Source: Paradesertivirga mongoliensis (GTDB lineage: Bacteria; Bacteroidota; Bacteroidia; Sphingobacteriales; Sphingobacteriaceae). Taken from it: DNA of 64,000 nt. Numbering within the stretch: position 1 is the first letter of the stretch; each line of letters opens with the position of its first letter. The notes beneath the pieces were generated by a model. The model saw only the letters and a list, made by a program, of their open reading frames with translations, was not told the origin of the DNA and did not search any database. Below, piece after piece: positions 54,800 to 63,990 of the stretch. The position numbers and the translations under genes were made by a program. The DNA is taken from positions 186,001-250,000 of the forward strand of contig NZ_JAFMZO010000001.1 in assembly GCF_024436395.1 (NCBI RefSeq). Reading direction: 5' to 3'.

Positions 54800-55996
54800 T
54801 TATAGTGTTATTCCTTTTTTTAATACATATTCACTGTGCAATAAGTAGGCCCCCGAACTTACCACCTCTTCCCCGTTTTTTATACCGCTGATTACTACGA
54901 TCTGGCTCTGGTCCTCCGGGCCGGTAGTTACCTTACGGGATGTAAATGTATGATCGGATGTTTTTATCCATACATGTGCACCATTCTCATCGCGAATCAC
55001 CGCCTGCAGTGGCAAACTTACGGCTTTTGAAACGCTTCCTGTACTTAACAGGGCTATTGCCTGCATACCGGGTTGAAGTTTGCCTTCAGCATTGTTAACA
55101 ACTGCGCGGATGTTTAATCGTTGTGTGGATGGGTTTAATGCCGGACTGATAAAGTCAACCCTTGCATTTGCACTGAACTCCGGCATCCCATTTATGGTGA
55201 TGGTTAGTATTGACCCCAATCTGACCTGTTCTATTTCTGAAGGATAGACGTCTGCTTCAAGCCATAGGCGGTTAAAATTCTCCAGGCGCAAAAGCGGACT
55301 TCCCTCGGATACATATTGCCCCTCCGAAACGTTAATCTCATTTACAACACCCGAAGATGAAGCATATACCGTGAGAATTGGCGACACTTTACTACTTCGC
55401 TCTAATGCTTTGATCTGGGCATTCGAATATCCGAAAAGTTTAAGTTTATTCTGCGCTGCTTCGCGCAGCGACTGGTAAACCTTTTCGCCCGGAAAGGCCG
55501 CAACCTGTTTTAACTGAAGCAGGTAATCTTGTTGCAGAACCTGCAATTGCTCACTATAGATTTGCAATATAGCTTCCCCTGCCGACACTTTTCTGCCGGT
55601 TTCTCGGATAAACAACCTTTCGACACGCCCCGCCACCCGGCTTGACACCACCTCGGTGTGCTCCGGATTGGTGATGAGGCGGCCATTTAAGACTTTGGAG
55701 CTGCTGAAGCTACCCTCGCCAACCCGGATAGTCTTGATGTTGGCCAGCTGCATCTGGCTCTCACTCAGCATCAGCGAAGCCGAATCGCTGCTTTTATCGG
55801 TACTTAACACGAGATCCATTTTGCAAATAGGGCATGTACCCGGCTTATCCTGCACAATTTGGGGATGCATCGGACAGGTGTACTTCTCGCCCGCATGCGA
55901 GGAATGATCGGCTGACGGCTTTGGCCCGGTGCACGCAAACAAAAGACTTACCGCTAGCAAGCATATCCACATTATATTTAAGCGTTTGAACCTCAT
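54800..55996 (-). CDS. cusB: CusB-type periplasmic adaptor of heavy-metal RND efflux (second copy)
   Basis: 398 aa. Lipobox FAC (Cys22). A Cys-rich heavy-metal-binding module follows (KYTCPMHPQIV, TCPICKMDLV, about 38-67), then the membrane-fusion-protein parts: VVSSRVAGRVERLFIRETGR barrel-sandwich, a coiled helical hairpin (about 160-215), AYASSSGVV-like segment VYASSSGVVNEINVSEGQYV, and beta-barrel and membrane-proximal regions. It links the RND pump to the outer-membrane channel. A second adaptor gene with the same layout lies 18 bp upstream, which is unusual for one operon. Confidence 0.92.
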   Translation of the reverse strand: MRFKRLNIMWICLLAVSLLFACTGPKPSADHSSHAGEKYTCPMHPQIVQDKPGTCPICKMDLVLSTDKSSDSASLMLSESQMQLANIKTIRVGEGSFSSSKVLNGRLITNPEHTEVVSSRVAGRVERLFIRETGRKVSAGEAILQIYSEQLQVLQQDYLLQLKQVAAFPGEKVYQSLREAAQNKLKLFGYSNAQIKALERSSKVSPILTVYASSSGVVNEINVSEGQYVSEGSPLLRLENFNRLWLEADVYPSEIEQVRLGSILTITINGMPEFSANARVDFISPALNPSTQRLNIRAVVNNAEGKLQPGMQAIALLSTGSVSKAVSLPLQAVIRDENGAHVWIKTSDHTFTSRKVTTGPEDQSQIVVISGIKNGEEVVSSGAYLLHSEYVLKKGITL

Positions 55997-56014
55997 ATCA
56001 TCTATGCTCTAATA

Positions 56015-57349
56015 TCAATTTCTTAAACTATCTACTTTTACAAAGCTCTCGCTATCTACCATAAACCAGGCATTTACAGCCACTTCGGCCTTTTTACTGA
56101 TGCTTTCCCCGACGTCTACCCAGTCACCGCGGCGGTCGAGCAGAGAAACATAAGCAGGCTCAAAAGCTTCACCGTTTTTTACGAACGCAACATACCGCGA
56201 GCCTAACTGGAGCACAGCAGTACGGGGTAACCAGGTTCCAAATTTGCTGTCTGCATCCGTTTTAACGGTAATTAGCTGACCAATCTTCCATGTTTGTCCG
56301 GCATTATTAATCCTTGTCCTCAATAAAGGGAAACTCGTCCCTTCTGCGTAATATGGTTGTATCAGGGTAATTTTCGCTAAAGCCTTTTGAGATGGATTAT
56401 CTATGGAAGTTATCTGAACCGGAGTTCCCCGTTTCAAACCAGATAATTGTTTTGTTGATGCAAAGAAGTCGGCAAAAACCGAGCTTGCGTTTATCAGATC
56501 AATTATCTTTTGCCCCTGGCCAATGTATTGACCCTCGCGAAGCTGCAAAGGAGAATTAGTTTCCACTTTAGGGAGCTGAGGCGAATCTCCTGCCGATTGG
56601 CCACCCATACCGCCCATCGACGACTCAGCACCTTCAGAACCAATCACAGTACCGCTGGCTTGCATTGCCGGATCGGCCACTGAAGCTGTTCTCTGCTGTG
56701 TTACATATCCGGAATAAGGACTATACACACCAAAACGGTAGTTAATCTTTCCGGTACGAAGCACTGTGTTTATCTGCTGGTTAGACGCACCCAAAACACG
56801 AAGCTTTGTTTTTGCAGCCTCCAAAAGTGCTTTGTCCCCGCTTTTTCTCAAATAGAGTAATTCTTGTTGGGCGCTGGCCAGGTCGGGGCTGTAAATATCC
56901 ATCAGCTTTTGCCCGCGGCGTACGTACTGGTAATTGTAGGTAACATACAGGCGTTCGATTCGGCCACTCACACGGCTTGACACCGTATTCCAGTTGTTGG
57001 TATCGTAGTTAATAATTCCCTGAATCTGAATATCGCCGGTCCGTACACCTTCGCTTGGCCGCACGGTTCTTATATTTGAAAGCACGATCCGATCGACTGG
57101 CCTGATAATGTCTTCAAGTCCGGCAGTTACGGTGTCGTCTGCATCGTGGGATTTCGCGGGCACCAGATCCATCCCGCAAATAGGGCAAGCGCCTGGTTCT
57201 TCTGTAACTATCTGAGGATGCATAGGACAGGTATATTTCACAGCAGCTTTTCCCGTTTTTTCTATAGAGCCGTTCGAGCAGGCGAACATGAACACCAGAA
57301 ATACAAACAACCCAGCGTATTTAAGGCTATCTCTCAATGCTTTTTTCAT
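56015..57349 (-). CDS. cusB: CusB-type periplasmic adaptor of heavy-metal RND efflux (first copy)
   Basis: 444 aa. Lipobox FAC (Cys24), Cys-rich metal-binding module (KYTCPMHPQIV, ACPICGMDLV, about 38-65), then SSRVSGRIERLYVTYNYQYV, a helical hairpin (about 155-205) and an insertion rich in Met, Gly and Ser (SEGAESSMGGMGGQSAGD, about 235-252) that may bind copper or silver. It is longer than the second adaptor because of this insertion. The start overlaps the TolC-family gene by 23 bp. Confidence 0.93.
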   Translation of the reverse strand: MKKALRDSLKYAGLFVFLVFMFACSNGSIEKTGKAAVKYTCPMHPQIVTEEPGACPICGMDLVPAKSHDADDTVTAGLEDIIRPVDRIVLSNIRTVRPSEGVRTGDIQIQGIINYDTNNWNTVSSRVSGRIERLYVTYNYQYVRRGQKLMDIYSPDLASAQQELLYLRKSGDKALLEAAKTKLRVLGASNQQINTVLRTGKINYRFGVYSPYSGYVTQQRTASVADPAMQASGTVIGSEGAESSMGGMGGQSAGDSPQLPKVETNSPLQLREGQYIGQGQKIIDLINASSVFADFFASTKQLSGLKRGTPVQITSIDNPSQKALAKITLIQPYYAEGTSFPLLRTRINNAGQTWKIGQLITVKTDADSKFGTWLPRTAVLQLGSRYVAFVKNGEAFEPAYVSLLDRRGDWVDVGESISKKAEVAVNAWFMVDSESFVKVDSLRN

Positions 57350-58589
57350 ACTCCGTAATCATTTTATAGTATCGCTGTAAAGCATCTGTATAATTCATTC
57401 GGGTCATGTTCAGTGCTTCCCAACTGTCTATTACCATGGCCAGATCCATCTTATTTTCCTGGTAAGAAAGCATGGATACATCAAGACTCTTTTTTAACAC
57501 GGGGATAATTTTCTTCTCATAATTATCCAATTGTTTTTCCATGGATCCCAATTCGCTTTCCATAGATTTTGCCATCCCCAGCATCTCCGAAAGCATTGCC
57601 GTTTTTTGCTGGCGCATGGCTTCGATTTCAAAATTCATCGATTTAATCTCGGATTTATACATTTTCGACGACCAGGGTGCAATGGGAATAGATAACATAC
57701 CCATAACTGTGAACTGCTTTGGCATCATGGCTGAATAGGAGGACATATGATCAAACCGAAGCCGAAAGTCAGGTTTTGCCTCCTGTTTCATCTGATTGAT
57801 ATTAGCCTGCATGGAATGAATATTGTGCTGCATGTGGCGGATATCACTGCGGGTTTCGGCCAGATAGCTTGAATCTAGCTGAGCCATAGGCAGAAAGGAA
57901 ACTTTATAATTGGTATCAATCTCCAACACAGCTGTGGCCGGGCGGTTCATCAATGCATTTAAGGCAATTTTATAGGTACGGATCTGGCCTTCCGTCATGA
58001 TTAACATGTTTTCTGCTTCGGCCAATCTACCTTCTGCCCTAAAAACCTCGTTTAATCTTCCCTGGTTATAGGGATACCGGATTTCGGCAAGCCTTTTCAT
58101 GGTTTGCATAATCCGCCTGCCTTCATGTTGAAACTTGATCCGCTTGCTGGCAATAAGCAGATCAAAATACAGCTGCCGCGCCCGGCTTCGCAGTTCGTTG
58201 AAGCGCTCTGATTTGCCAAGTGTATACGTTTCGGCCAAAGTTTCGAGGTATTTCCGCTTTGCTATAATCTTTGCAGGATTTGGGATGTCTTGTTCAGCCG
58301 AAATCATGAAGGCACCTTTATCTTCTTCGGACATCATTTGCCTGGGATAAGGTGTCATAAAGGTTCCTGCACCTACCATCGGAGCCATCCAGGCGCCGGC
58401 GCCCTCTAACCGCGCTTCCTGGCTTTTTACCTGGCTGTCGTATGCTTTGAGAGAAGGGTTGTTCGACTCAATTTCAGCGAGGATTTGTGGTAAACCCATA
58501 GGCTGCTGAGCTAAAGCGTTAAGCGCTACGACGCATAACACTAAAAAACATACGCTTCCTCGAATTAATTTATTTCTAATGTCCATCAT
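57327..58589 (-). CDS. cusC: TolC/CusC-family outer-membrane efflux channel
   Basis: 420 aa from ATG 58589. A second ATG follows directly (58586) and the upstream GGAGG is better spaced for it. Signal peptide ends near ALAQQ; long helices with two OEP repeats (about 45-220 and 240-415), e.g. SRARQLYFDLLIASKRI and MQANINQMKQEAKPDFRLRF. Met-rich stretches occur (SSYSAMMPKQFTVMGMLSI, QMKQ). It forms the outer-membrane exit duct of the efflux complex. Its start overlaps the end of the CusA C-half gene. Confidence 0.92.
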   Translation of the reverse strand: MMDIRNKLIRGSVCFLVLCVVALNALAQQPMGLPQILAEIESNNPSLKAYDSQVKSQEARLEGAGAWMAPMVGAGTFMTPYPRQMMSEEDKGAFMISAEQDIPNPAKIIAKRKYLETLAETYTLGKSERFNELRSRARQLYFDLLIASKRIKFQHEGRRIMQTMKRLAEIRYPYNQGRLNEVFRAEGRLAEAENMLIMTEGQIRTYKIALNALMNRPATAVLEIDTNYKVSFLPMAQLDSSYLAETRSDIRHMQHNIHSMQANINQMKQEAKPDFRLRFDHMSSYSAMMPKQFTVMGMLSIPIAPWSSKMYKSEIKSMNFEIEAMRQQKTAMLSEMLGMAKSMESELGSMEKQLDNYEKKIIPVLKKSLDVSMLSYQENKMDLAMVIDSWEALNMTRMNYTDALQRYYKMITEYEKSIER

Positions 58590-60513
58590 GCACCTCCATT
58601 TTTCCAAATTTTTTCAGTTCATACTCTTTTGTCATCAAAAAGATAAGCGGCGTAACGATTAGAATATGAATGGAAGAAGTCAGCACACCTCCAATCATTG
58701 GCAGCACAATAGGCTGCATCACATCGCTGCCAACTCCCTGCGACCATAGCACCGGAATCAATCCAAAAAGGGCCACGCATACCGTCATAATCTTTGGTCT
58801 CAGGCGCTTTGCCGCACCTGCGATAACAAATTCCTTTAATTCTTCCCTGCTGATTGTCTCACTCGAATTCCCTCTTAATGCCACTAACTGCTTCATAGCG
58901 TCGTTCAGATAAATCACCATTACGACCCCGGTTTCGACTGCAATTCCAAACAGGGCAATAAATCCTACGGCCACCGCAACAGAGAGGTTTACTCCCCAGA
59001 AATAGACGAGATAAGCTCCGCCGATGAGCGCAAATGGGATGGTAATTAAGCTGAGAAATGCTTCCCGTAAGGATTTAAAAGCCAGATACAGTGAGAGGAG
59101 AATAATTAAAAGCACTATCGGAACAATGTAGATAAGAGTTTGCTGCCCGCGGATTAAATTTTCGTACTGGCCGCTCCATTCAATAAATGAGCCTCCGGGA
59201 AGATCCAATTGTTTGTTCAGTCTCGCAGCTGCCTCTTCCACGGTAGTGCCCAGATCTCTGTCGCGCACATTAAACATCACCGCTCCCCGAAGAATCGCAT
59301 TTTCAGATGAGATCATCGGCGGCCCGTTTACAAAACGAATCTCTGTTACCGCAGATAGCGGAATGGTACCGGCCTCCGGAGAATTCAATGGGATCCGCTT
59401 TAAGCGCTCTAAACTATTGCGGTACTCCTGTCCAAGGCGCAGACTGATATTGAAACGACGGCGCCCCTCAACGGTGGCAGCAAAAGGAGTTCCACCAATG
59501 GCGCTTTCCACGGTTGCATTTATATCGTCGACGGTTAAGCCATAGCGCTCCAGCTGTTCACGCTTAATGTCGATCTCAAGGTATTTACCGCCAGAAACCG
59601 GCTCGACATATAGATCTTTTACACCATCAATGTTCTGCAAAAGCGATTGGATCTGTTTAGAAAGTTTGTCGATCTGCTGCAGATCTTGTCCATAAACCTT
59701 TAGTCCCACATCCGTACGAATCCCGGTAGAAAGCATGTTAATACGGTTGATTATCGGCTGAGTCCAGCCGTTTACCACCCCCGGAATTTGCAATTTACTG
59801 TCTAATTCATTGATCAGTTCCTTCTTTGTAAGACCATCGCGCCACTGACTTTTGGGCTTCAGTATGATGATGGTTTCGATCATGCTAATAGGAGAGTTGT
59901 CAGTGGCTGTGCTCGCCCTTCCGGCTTTTCCTAAAACTTTATCCACTTCGGGAACAGACTTGATGATCTTATCCTGAACCTGAAGAATACGCTTAATCTC
60001 CGAGTTGGAAACATCCGGCAGGGTCACAGGCATAAATAACACAGACTGCTCGTCCAATGGAGGCATAAATTCGCGGCCCATACTCATGAGTAAAGGGATG
60101 CTAATCAAAACCGCCAGGATATTGATACCTATGGTTGTTTTCCGGTATTTTATGCAGCGCCTTATTAAGGGCTCATACCAGCCTTCCAGTTTCCGGTTGA
60201 TAGGGTTATCGTGTTCTGCCCGGAAGCGGCCTTTCATAAAGAATGATATCAGAACCGGCGCAAGCGTTACTACCAGCAGCGCGTCTATCAACAAAATGAA
60301 TGTTTTGGTATACGCCAGCGGATGAAATAGCTTTCCTTCCTGGCCTGTCAGCATAAAAACCGGCAGGAATGAAGTGATGATAATTATAGTGGAATAAAAA
60401 ACACCCCTCGACACCTGCTTCGACGCTTTCTCAATGATTTGCAAACGCTCCTCTTCGGGCACCTTAACGTAGTTGTCCTTTCGGGCAAAATATTCCTTCA
60501 ATCTGTTAAACAT
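58576..60513 (-). CDS. cusA: CusA-type heavy-metal RND pump, C-terminal half (split gene)
   Basis: 645 aa, matching the part of CusA from the cytoplasmic loop after TM4 to the end: TM5 (VSRGVFYSTIIIITSFLPVF), TM6 (FILLIDALLVVTLAPVLISF), the second porter domain, and TM8-12 (e.g. VALFGLIPVLWSQGVGSDVM and the final LIVTPLIFLMTKE). It lacks TM1-4 and the first porter domain, which are in the gene 60506..61804. The two overlap by 8 bp (ATGTTTAA). A well-placed AGGAGG stands before its ATG, so it may be translated as a separate subunit. Confidence 0.9.
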   Translation of the reverse strand: MFNRLKEYFARKDNYVKVPEEERLQIIEKASKQVSRGVFYSTIIIITSFLPVFMLTGQEGKLFHPLAYTKTFILLIDALLVVTLAPVLISFFMKGRFRAEHDNPINRKLEGWYEPLIRRCIKYRKTTIGINILAVLISIPLLMSMGREFMPPLDEQSVLFMPVTLPDVSNSEIKRILQVQDKIIKSVPEVDKVLGKAGRASTATDNSPISMIETIIILKPKSQWRDGLTKKELINELDSKLQIPGVVNGWTQPIINRINMLSTGIRTDVGLKVYGQDLQQIDKLSKQIQSLLQNIDGVKDLYVEPVSGGKYLEIDIKREQLERYGLTVDDINATVESAIGGTPFAATVEGRRRFNISLRLGQEYRNSLERLKRIPLNSPEAGTIPLSAVTEIRFVNGPPMISSENAILRGAVMFNVRDRDLGTTVEEAAARLNKQLDLPGGSFIEWSGQYENLIRGQQTLIYIVPIVLLIILLSLYLAFKSLREAFLSLITIPFALIGGAYLVYFWGVNLSVAVAVGFIALFGIAVETGVVMVIYLNDAMKQLVALRGNSSETISREELKEFVIAGAAKRLRPKIMTVCVALFGLIPVLWSQGVGSDVMQPIVLPMIGGVLTSSIHILIVTPLIFLMTKEYELKKFGKMEVHDGH

Positions 60514-61804
60514 TTGAACCTCCTCTACTGGCAGCGTTTAGCTCTGCCTGCCGCATAGCCAGGTGCTTATAGGCGTTTTCCGCCATAATAATTCCGTTAT
60601 CTACAATAACACCTATAGCCAGTGCAATCCCCGTAAGGGACATGATGTTTGAGCTGATATCAAACGCATTTAGCAAAATGAAGCTTGCTGCTATAGTGAT
60701 TGGAATTTGGATAATAATGCTGATGGCACTTCTCCAGTGCAAGAGAAATACCAGCACTATCAGCGAAACCACAATCATTTCTTCTATTAAGGTTGTTTTA
60801 ATGGAAGAAATTGATTCTTCGATCAGTTCGCCCCTGTCATAAACAATATTGAATTTTACGCCGGCGGGTAAACCCTTGCTTACCTCCTTCATTTTTTCTT
60901 TCAGGCGGTCAATTACCTCATCAGCATTTTCGCCATACCTGAGCACTGCAATTCCGCCTACCGCTTCGCCCTCGCCATTATAATCAAAAATCCCCAGGCG
61001 GCTTTCGCCAGACATTTCAACCCTTGCTACATCCCGGATACGTACCGGTATAGAGTTTTGGGTTTTGATAGCGAGGTTTTCAATCTCCTCAATTGATTTG
61101 AGGTAGCCGGTTGTTTTGATGATGTAGCCGATGTCGCTCATCTCAAACTTCCTCCCCCCGGATTCATTATTGTTCGAATTTACCGAGCGCATTACGTCTG
61201 GGAGGCTGAGTTTGTAATAACTCAATTTATTCGGATCGATACTGATCTGGTATTGTTTCTGAAAACCGCCAAAAGAGGCAATCTCACTCACCCCTTTTAC
61301 ATTCTGCAAAGCGAACTTGACGTACCAATCCTGAATTGCCCGCTGCTCGCCTAGATCCATTCCGGGAGCATCAAGCGTATACCAGAGAATATGCCCCACG
61401 CCTGTGCCATCGGGCCCCATGGTTGGCACAACGCCGTCGGGCAAGGCATTTCCCAAAGAATTCAATCGTTCCAGTACCCGCGACCGGGCCCAGTAAATAT
61501 CTGTCTCATCTTCGAAAATTACATAGATAAAGCTCATCCCAAACATGGAACTGGCGCGAACATATTTCACCTGCGGCATACCCTGCAGATTGGTGACCAG
61601 CGGATAGGTAATCTGATCCTCGATCAACTGCGGGCTCCGGCCCATCCACTCGGTGAAAACAATTACCTGGTTTTCGGACAGATCTGGAATAGCATCGATC
61701 TTATTTGTGCGAATAGCATAAACGCCCCATACAAATATTGCCGACGAAAACAGCAGAACCAAAAACCTGTTGCGTAACGAAAAAGCAATCAGTTTCTCAA
61801 TCAT
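60506..61804 (-). CDS. cusA: CusA-type heavy-metal RND pump, N-terminal half (split gene)
   Basis: 432 aa. TM1 (IAFSLRNRFLVLLFSSAIFV), NKIDAIPDLSENQVIVFTEW typical for the heavy-metal RND group, first porter domain, TM2-TM4 including ALAIGVIVDNGIIMAENAYK with the proton-relay Asp. It ends ASRGGSNV in the cytoplasmic TM4-TM5 loop, where normal CusA (about 1040 aa) continues. The next gene supplies the rest in a different frame. Either a frameshift in a variable linker or a true two-piece pump. No close terminator separates it from the small Cys-rich gene upstream. Confidence 0.9.
   Translation of the reverse strand: MIEKLIAFSLRNRFLVLLFSSAIFVWGVYAIRTNKIDAIPDLSENQVIVFTEWMGRSPQLIEDQITYPLVTNLQGMPQVKYVRASSMFGMSFIYVIFEDETDIYWARSRVLERLNSLGNALPDGVVPTMGPDGTGVGHILWYTLDAPGMDLGEQRAIQDWYVKFALQNVKGVSEIASFGGFQKQYQISIDPNKLSYYKLSLPDVMRSVNSNNNESGGRKFEMSDIGYIIKTTGYLKSIEEIENLAIKTQNSIPVRIRDVARVEMSGESRLGIFDYNGEGEAVGGIAVLRYGENADEVIDRLKEKMKEVSKGLPAGVKFNIVYDRGELIEESISSIKTTLIEEMIVVSLIVLVFLLHWRSAISIIIQIPITIAASFILLNAFDISSNIMSLTGIALAIGVIVDNGIIMAENAYKHLAMRQAELNAASRGGSNV
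60519..60524 (-). promoter_or_regulatory. Shine-Dalgarno-like AGGAGG before the CusA C-half
   Basis: AGGAGG lies 5 nt before ATG 60513, inside the 3' end of the CusA N-half. Such strong sites are rare in the other genes of this window, so it decides for independent start at 60513. A similar GGAGGTG lies before cusC at 58591-58597. Confidence 0.6.
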
Positions 61805-61910
61805 GAGAATTAATTAAAAAAAATAGATTTGAGATTGACGTAGCATCACAAAGCGTACGCCTGAGCACTTCGCAGTCTATAACAGACTACTATTCGACGG
61901 TAAATTATTC

Positions 61911-62345
61911 CTATATTCTGAATTGCTGAAGCAGAAGAATTAGTGCTTCGACGATAAATAAGCCGGGAGACGGCTCGTCCTGTTTCTGGTCCTGGCCTTC
62001 TGAAGAACCGAACCAGTTGTTAAATAAAGTATAAACAAACAAAACATCAAAGCTTTGCTCCTTGTCTTTTACCTGATTATTTTTTGGAGATACTTTGTCG
62101 GTAACCTGATTAAGAGATATTTGCTGATTATCGCAGCATGCGTCTTTTGTAAAGGAATTCTCTGACTTAACCGGACAACTCTTTGCTGTCGTTTTTTGGG
62201 CCATTTTACATTCTTTAGCCTTGCCAAACAACGAAAAATCCTGAATTGAACCGCAGCATTTATGTAACGATATATTTATTCCTGTTGCTGAAACTGTAAT
62301 CAGCAAAACCAGCGCAAGCGCGATATAGTTACGGAATATTTTCAT
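61911..62345 (-). CDS. Small Cys-rich exported protein (HYC_CC_PP-like)
   Basis: 144 aa. N-terminal signal or membrane segment (MKIFRNYIALALVLLITVSA), then HKCCGS, KECKMA, SCPVKS and DACCDN, a spacing like the HYC_CC_PP proteins often found next to metal pumps in Bacteroidota. The C-terminal half has FLFVYTLFNNW-like FDVLFVYTLFNNWF and a second hydrophobic stretch (LFIVEALILLLQQF). A role in metal binding or sensing is inferred. A TATATTTG box lies directly before ATG, which would give a near-leaderless transcript; no -33 box is visible. Confidence 0.75.
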   Translation of the reverse strand: MKIFRNYIALALVLLITVSATGINISLHKCCGSIQDFSLFGKAKECKMAQKTTAKSCPVKSENSFTKDACCDNQQISLNQVTDKVSPKNNQVKDKEQSFDVLFVYTLFNNWFGSSEGQDQKQDEPSPGLFIVEALILLLQQFRI

Positions 62346-62411
62346 TACAAGGCAAATATAGAAAGTTTTTTTATCTAAGATTTATAAAATTTTGACAGTA
62401 TGTTGTAAGAT

Positions 62412-62441
62412 TTTGGTTCAGTGCAGATCAAACTAATTTAA
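62412..62441 (+). promoter_or_regulatory. Putative promoter for the 62463 lipoprotein gene
   Basis: TTTG (62412-62415) and TAATTTAA (62434-62441) are 18 nt apart, fitting the Bacteroidota -33/-7 arrangement with two mismatches in the -7 box. The gene start is 22 bp further on. Confidence 0.4.
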
Positions 62442-62462
62442 TGAAATGGGTATTATTAAGAC

Positions 62463-63053
62463 ATGAATGCAATACAGTTTTTAAACGTTTCTTTTTTCTG
62501 GATAATAATATGCTCCGGATGTTCTAATCCAACGAATAATGAAATTGAGGAACTAAGAAAACAAACTAAAGATCTCCAAAAGCAAATTGATAGTCTGAAG
62601 AACGCTGCTTCCGACACAATTTCTGCTAAGCCAGACACCCTGGTAGCCGAACCGCCTGCAACAAAAAGCCAGCCTCCCTCGCAACCTGATGGACAGCTCA
62701 GGCCCGGCAAACACCAGTTCACGCTGCAATGGATCAGCTGGGACGAGCCCGGCAGTGTCATGATTCAACCGGCTGAAGATGGATGGTTTTCTATTGAAGG
62801 GCAACAGAAGAGCAGAAAAAACAACGACTACATTACCATAAGGGGCCTGATAAAGCAAATTTCGGCCAGCGAATTGCAATTTAGGGGAGAGATTAAATCG
62901 GTAGTCGAAACTGTTAACGGCGGGGAGCCTTGTGTAAGGACTGGAACTAAAATCTTTAAAACCACTAAAAACCGTAAGTATTGGCGACTGCAGGATATGA
63001 TAAACTGCGAAGGAGGGATGTTAACTGATTACGTAGATATCTACTTTCAATAA
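62463..63053 (+). CDS. Hypothetical lipoprotein with coiled coil
   Basis: 196 aa, family not recognised. Lipobox CSGC (Cys20), followed by a short coiled coil (NNEIEELRKQTKDLQKQIDS, about 24-45), a Pro/Ser/Thr-rich linker (about 50-80) and a compact C-terminal domain (about 85-196) with YITIRGLIKQISASELQFRG, GEPCVRTG, YWRLQDMINCEGGMLTDYVD and two Cys that may form a disulfide. A membrane-anchored periplasmic or surface protein. It converges with the next gene, only 4 bp away. Confidence 0.75.
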   Translation: MNAIQFLNVSFFWIIICSGCSNPTNNEIEELRKQTKDLQKQIDSLKNAASDTISAKPDTLVAEPPATKSQPPSQPDGQLRPGKHQFTLQWISWDEPGSVMIQPAEDGWFSIEGQQKSRKNNDYITIRGLIKQISASELQFRGEIKSVVETVNGGEPCVRTGTKIFKTTKNRKYWRLQDMINCEGGMLTDYVDIYFQ

Positions 63054-63057
63054 GCGG

Positions 63058-63780
63058 CTAACGCGGATCAAAGGGTTCGAGCTTCGGAAGTCTCCGTTTT
63101 TCGGGCGGCAGGCTTTTGAAATGGCGATAAGATTGATTCAGGTATAATAGCAGGTGAAAATCTGGCGATTTATACGCCTTAACCGTGGGCCTGTACAAAC
63201 CCCTGAAATCTAAAAGCTCATCTCCTGTGAGCGGAGTATGCTTTTCGATGTAAGATACGCTGAAAACTCTGTCAATTTCTTCCTCAACCAGATAGTCTCT
63301 TATTTTGCGCTGCGAGCGCCGTTCCTTTTTCGAATCCTTATTCCAATACCTTAATCTGAAGGTAAGCCCTCCCTTCATCGTCCCATCATCATTGCGCTGA
63401 TATCCTGTATTTCTTCGAAAAGTCTCCTTGTCTACCAGTGAACCAAGTTGGGTATTGACACCAGTTATGGTCACATCCTTCAGTTGATGGGAAATTGCCT
63501 GAAGAAAGAAATCTCTTGTTTTTACATCGGTTACGAAAACCGTATCAGAAACATATGAATACAAGGTCAAAACAAGCAGGTCTCCTTTACGCACGCTGAT
63601 GCGGAATCTCCCCTGCATATCACTAAGAACAGAGCTCCCCAAATTTACGTTGGTTATTTGCACACCAGCCAACGGACTGGCCGAGCCTATTTCCAACACC
63701 CTGGCATCCATTTGAGTTTGAGCAGTTACTGTAAAAACCGGAATAACGATCATAAAGGTAAGCAGAACACGAAAAGGCAT
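63058..63780 (-). CDS. Exported protein with carboxypeptidase-regulatory-like domain
   Basis: 240 aa. Signal peptide (ends VTAQTQ, about residue 22), then a CarboxypepD_reg-like beta-sandwich (about 25-105: LEIGSASPLAGVQITNVN, VLSDMQGRFRISVRKGD), and a basic, Lys/Arg-rich C-terminal half (RYWNKDSKKERRSQRKIRD, LRGLYRPTVKAY-like DFRGLYRPTVKAYKSPDFHL) ending in PPEKRRLPKLEPFDPR. Small proteins of this type are common in Bacteroidota; their role is not known. Start ATG 63780. Confidence 0.82.
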   Translation of the reverse strand: MPFRVLLTFMIVIPVFTVTAQTQMDARVLEIGSASPLAGVQITNVNLGSSVLSDMQGRFRISVRKGDLLVLTLYSYVSDTVFVTDVKTRDFFLQAISHQLKDVTITGVNTQLGSLVDKETFRRNTGYQRNDDGTMKGGLTFRLRYWNKDSKKERRSQRKIRDYLVEEEIDRVFSVSYIEKHTPLTGDELLDFRGLYRPTVKAYKSPDFHLLLYLNQSYRHFKSLPPEKRRLPKLEPFDPR

Positions 63781-63966
63781 GTATAAAGATATCTTGTGTG
63801 TGCCTCGAACGGGAAATTTTAACAGTAATTAACACGATCGGCGGTGAGATTAATGCTTTTAGACGCGCATTGAATTTAAAATACTACACGGTGTTCTAAA
63901 TACTGTGCGTCAAACACTTAATCATTCAATACATACTACATTTTTTTTCAATAGACGAAAATAAAT

Positions 63967-63990
63967 TACCGAATCGCTTTCGGTATCTTT
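63967..63990. terminator. Terminator-like hairpin at right edge
   Basis: TACCGAA (63967-63973) pairs with TTCGGTA (63979-63985) over a 5-nt loop, followed by TCTTTTT on the plus strand. It probably belongs to a gene beyond the window. The rest of 63781-64000 has no recognisable feature. Confidence 0.5.
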
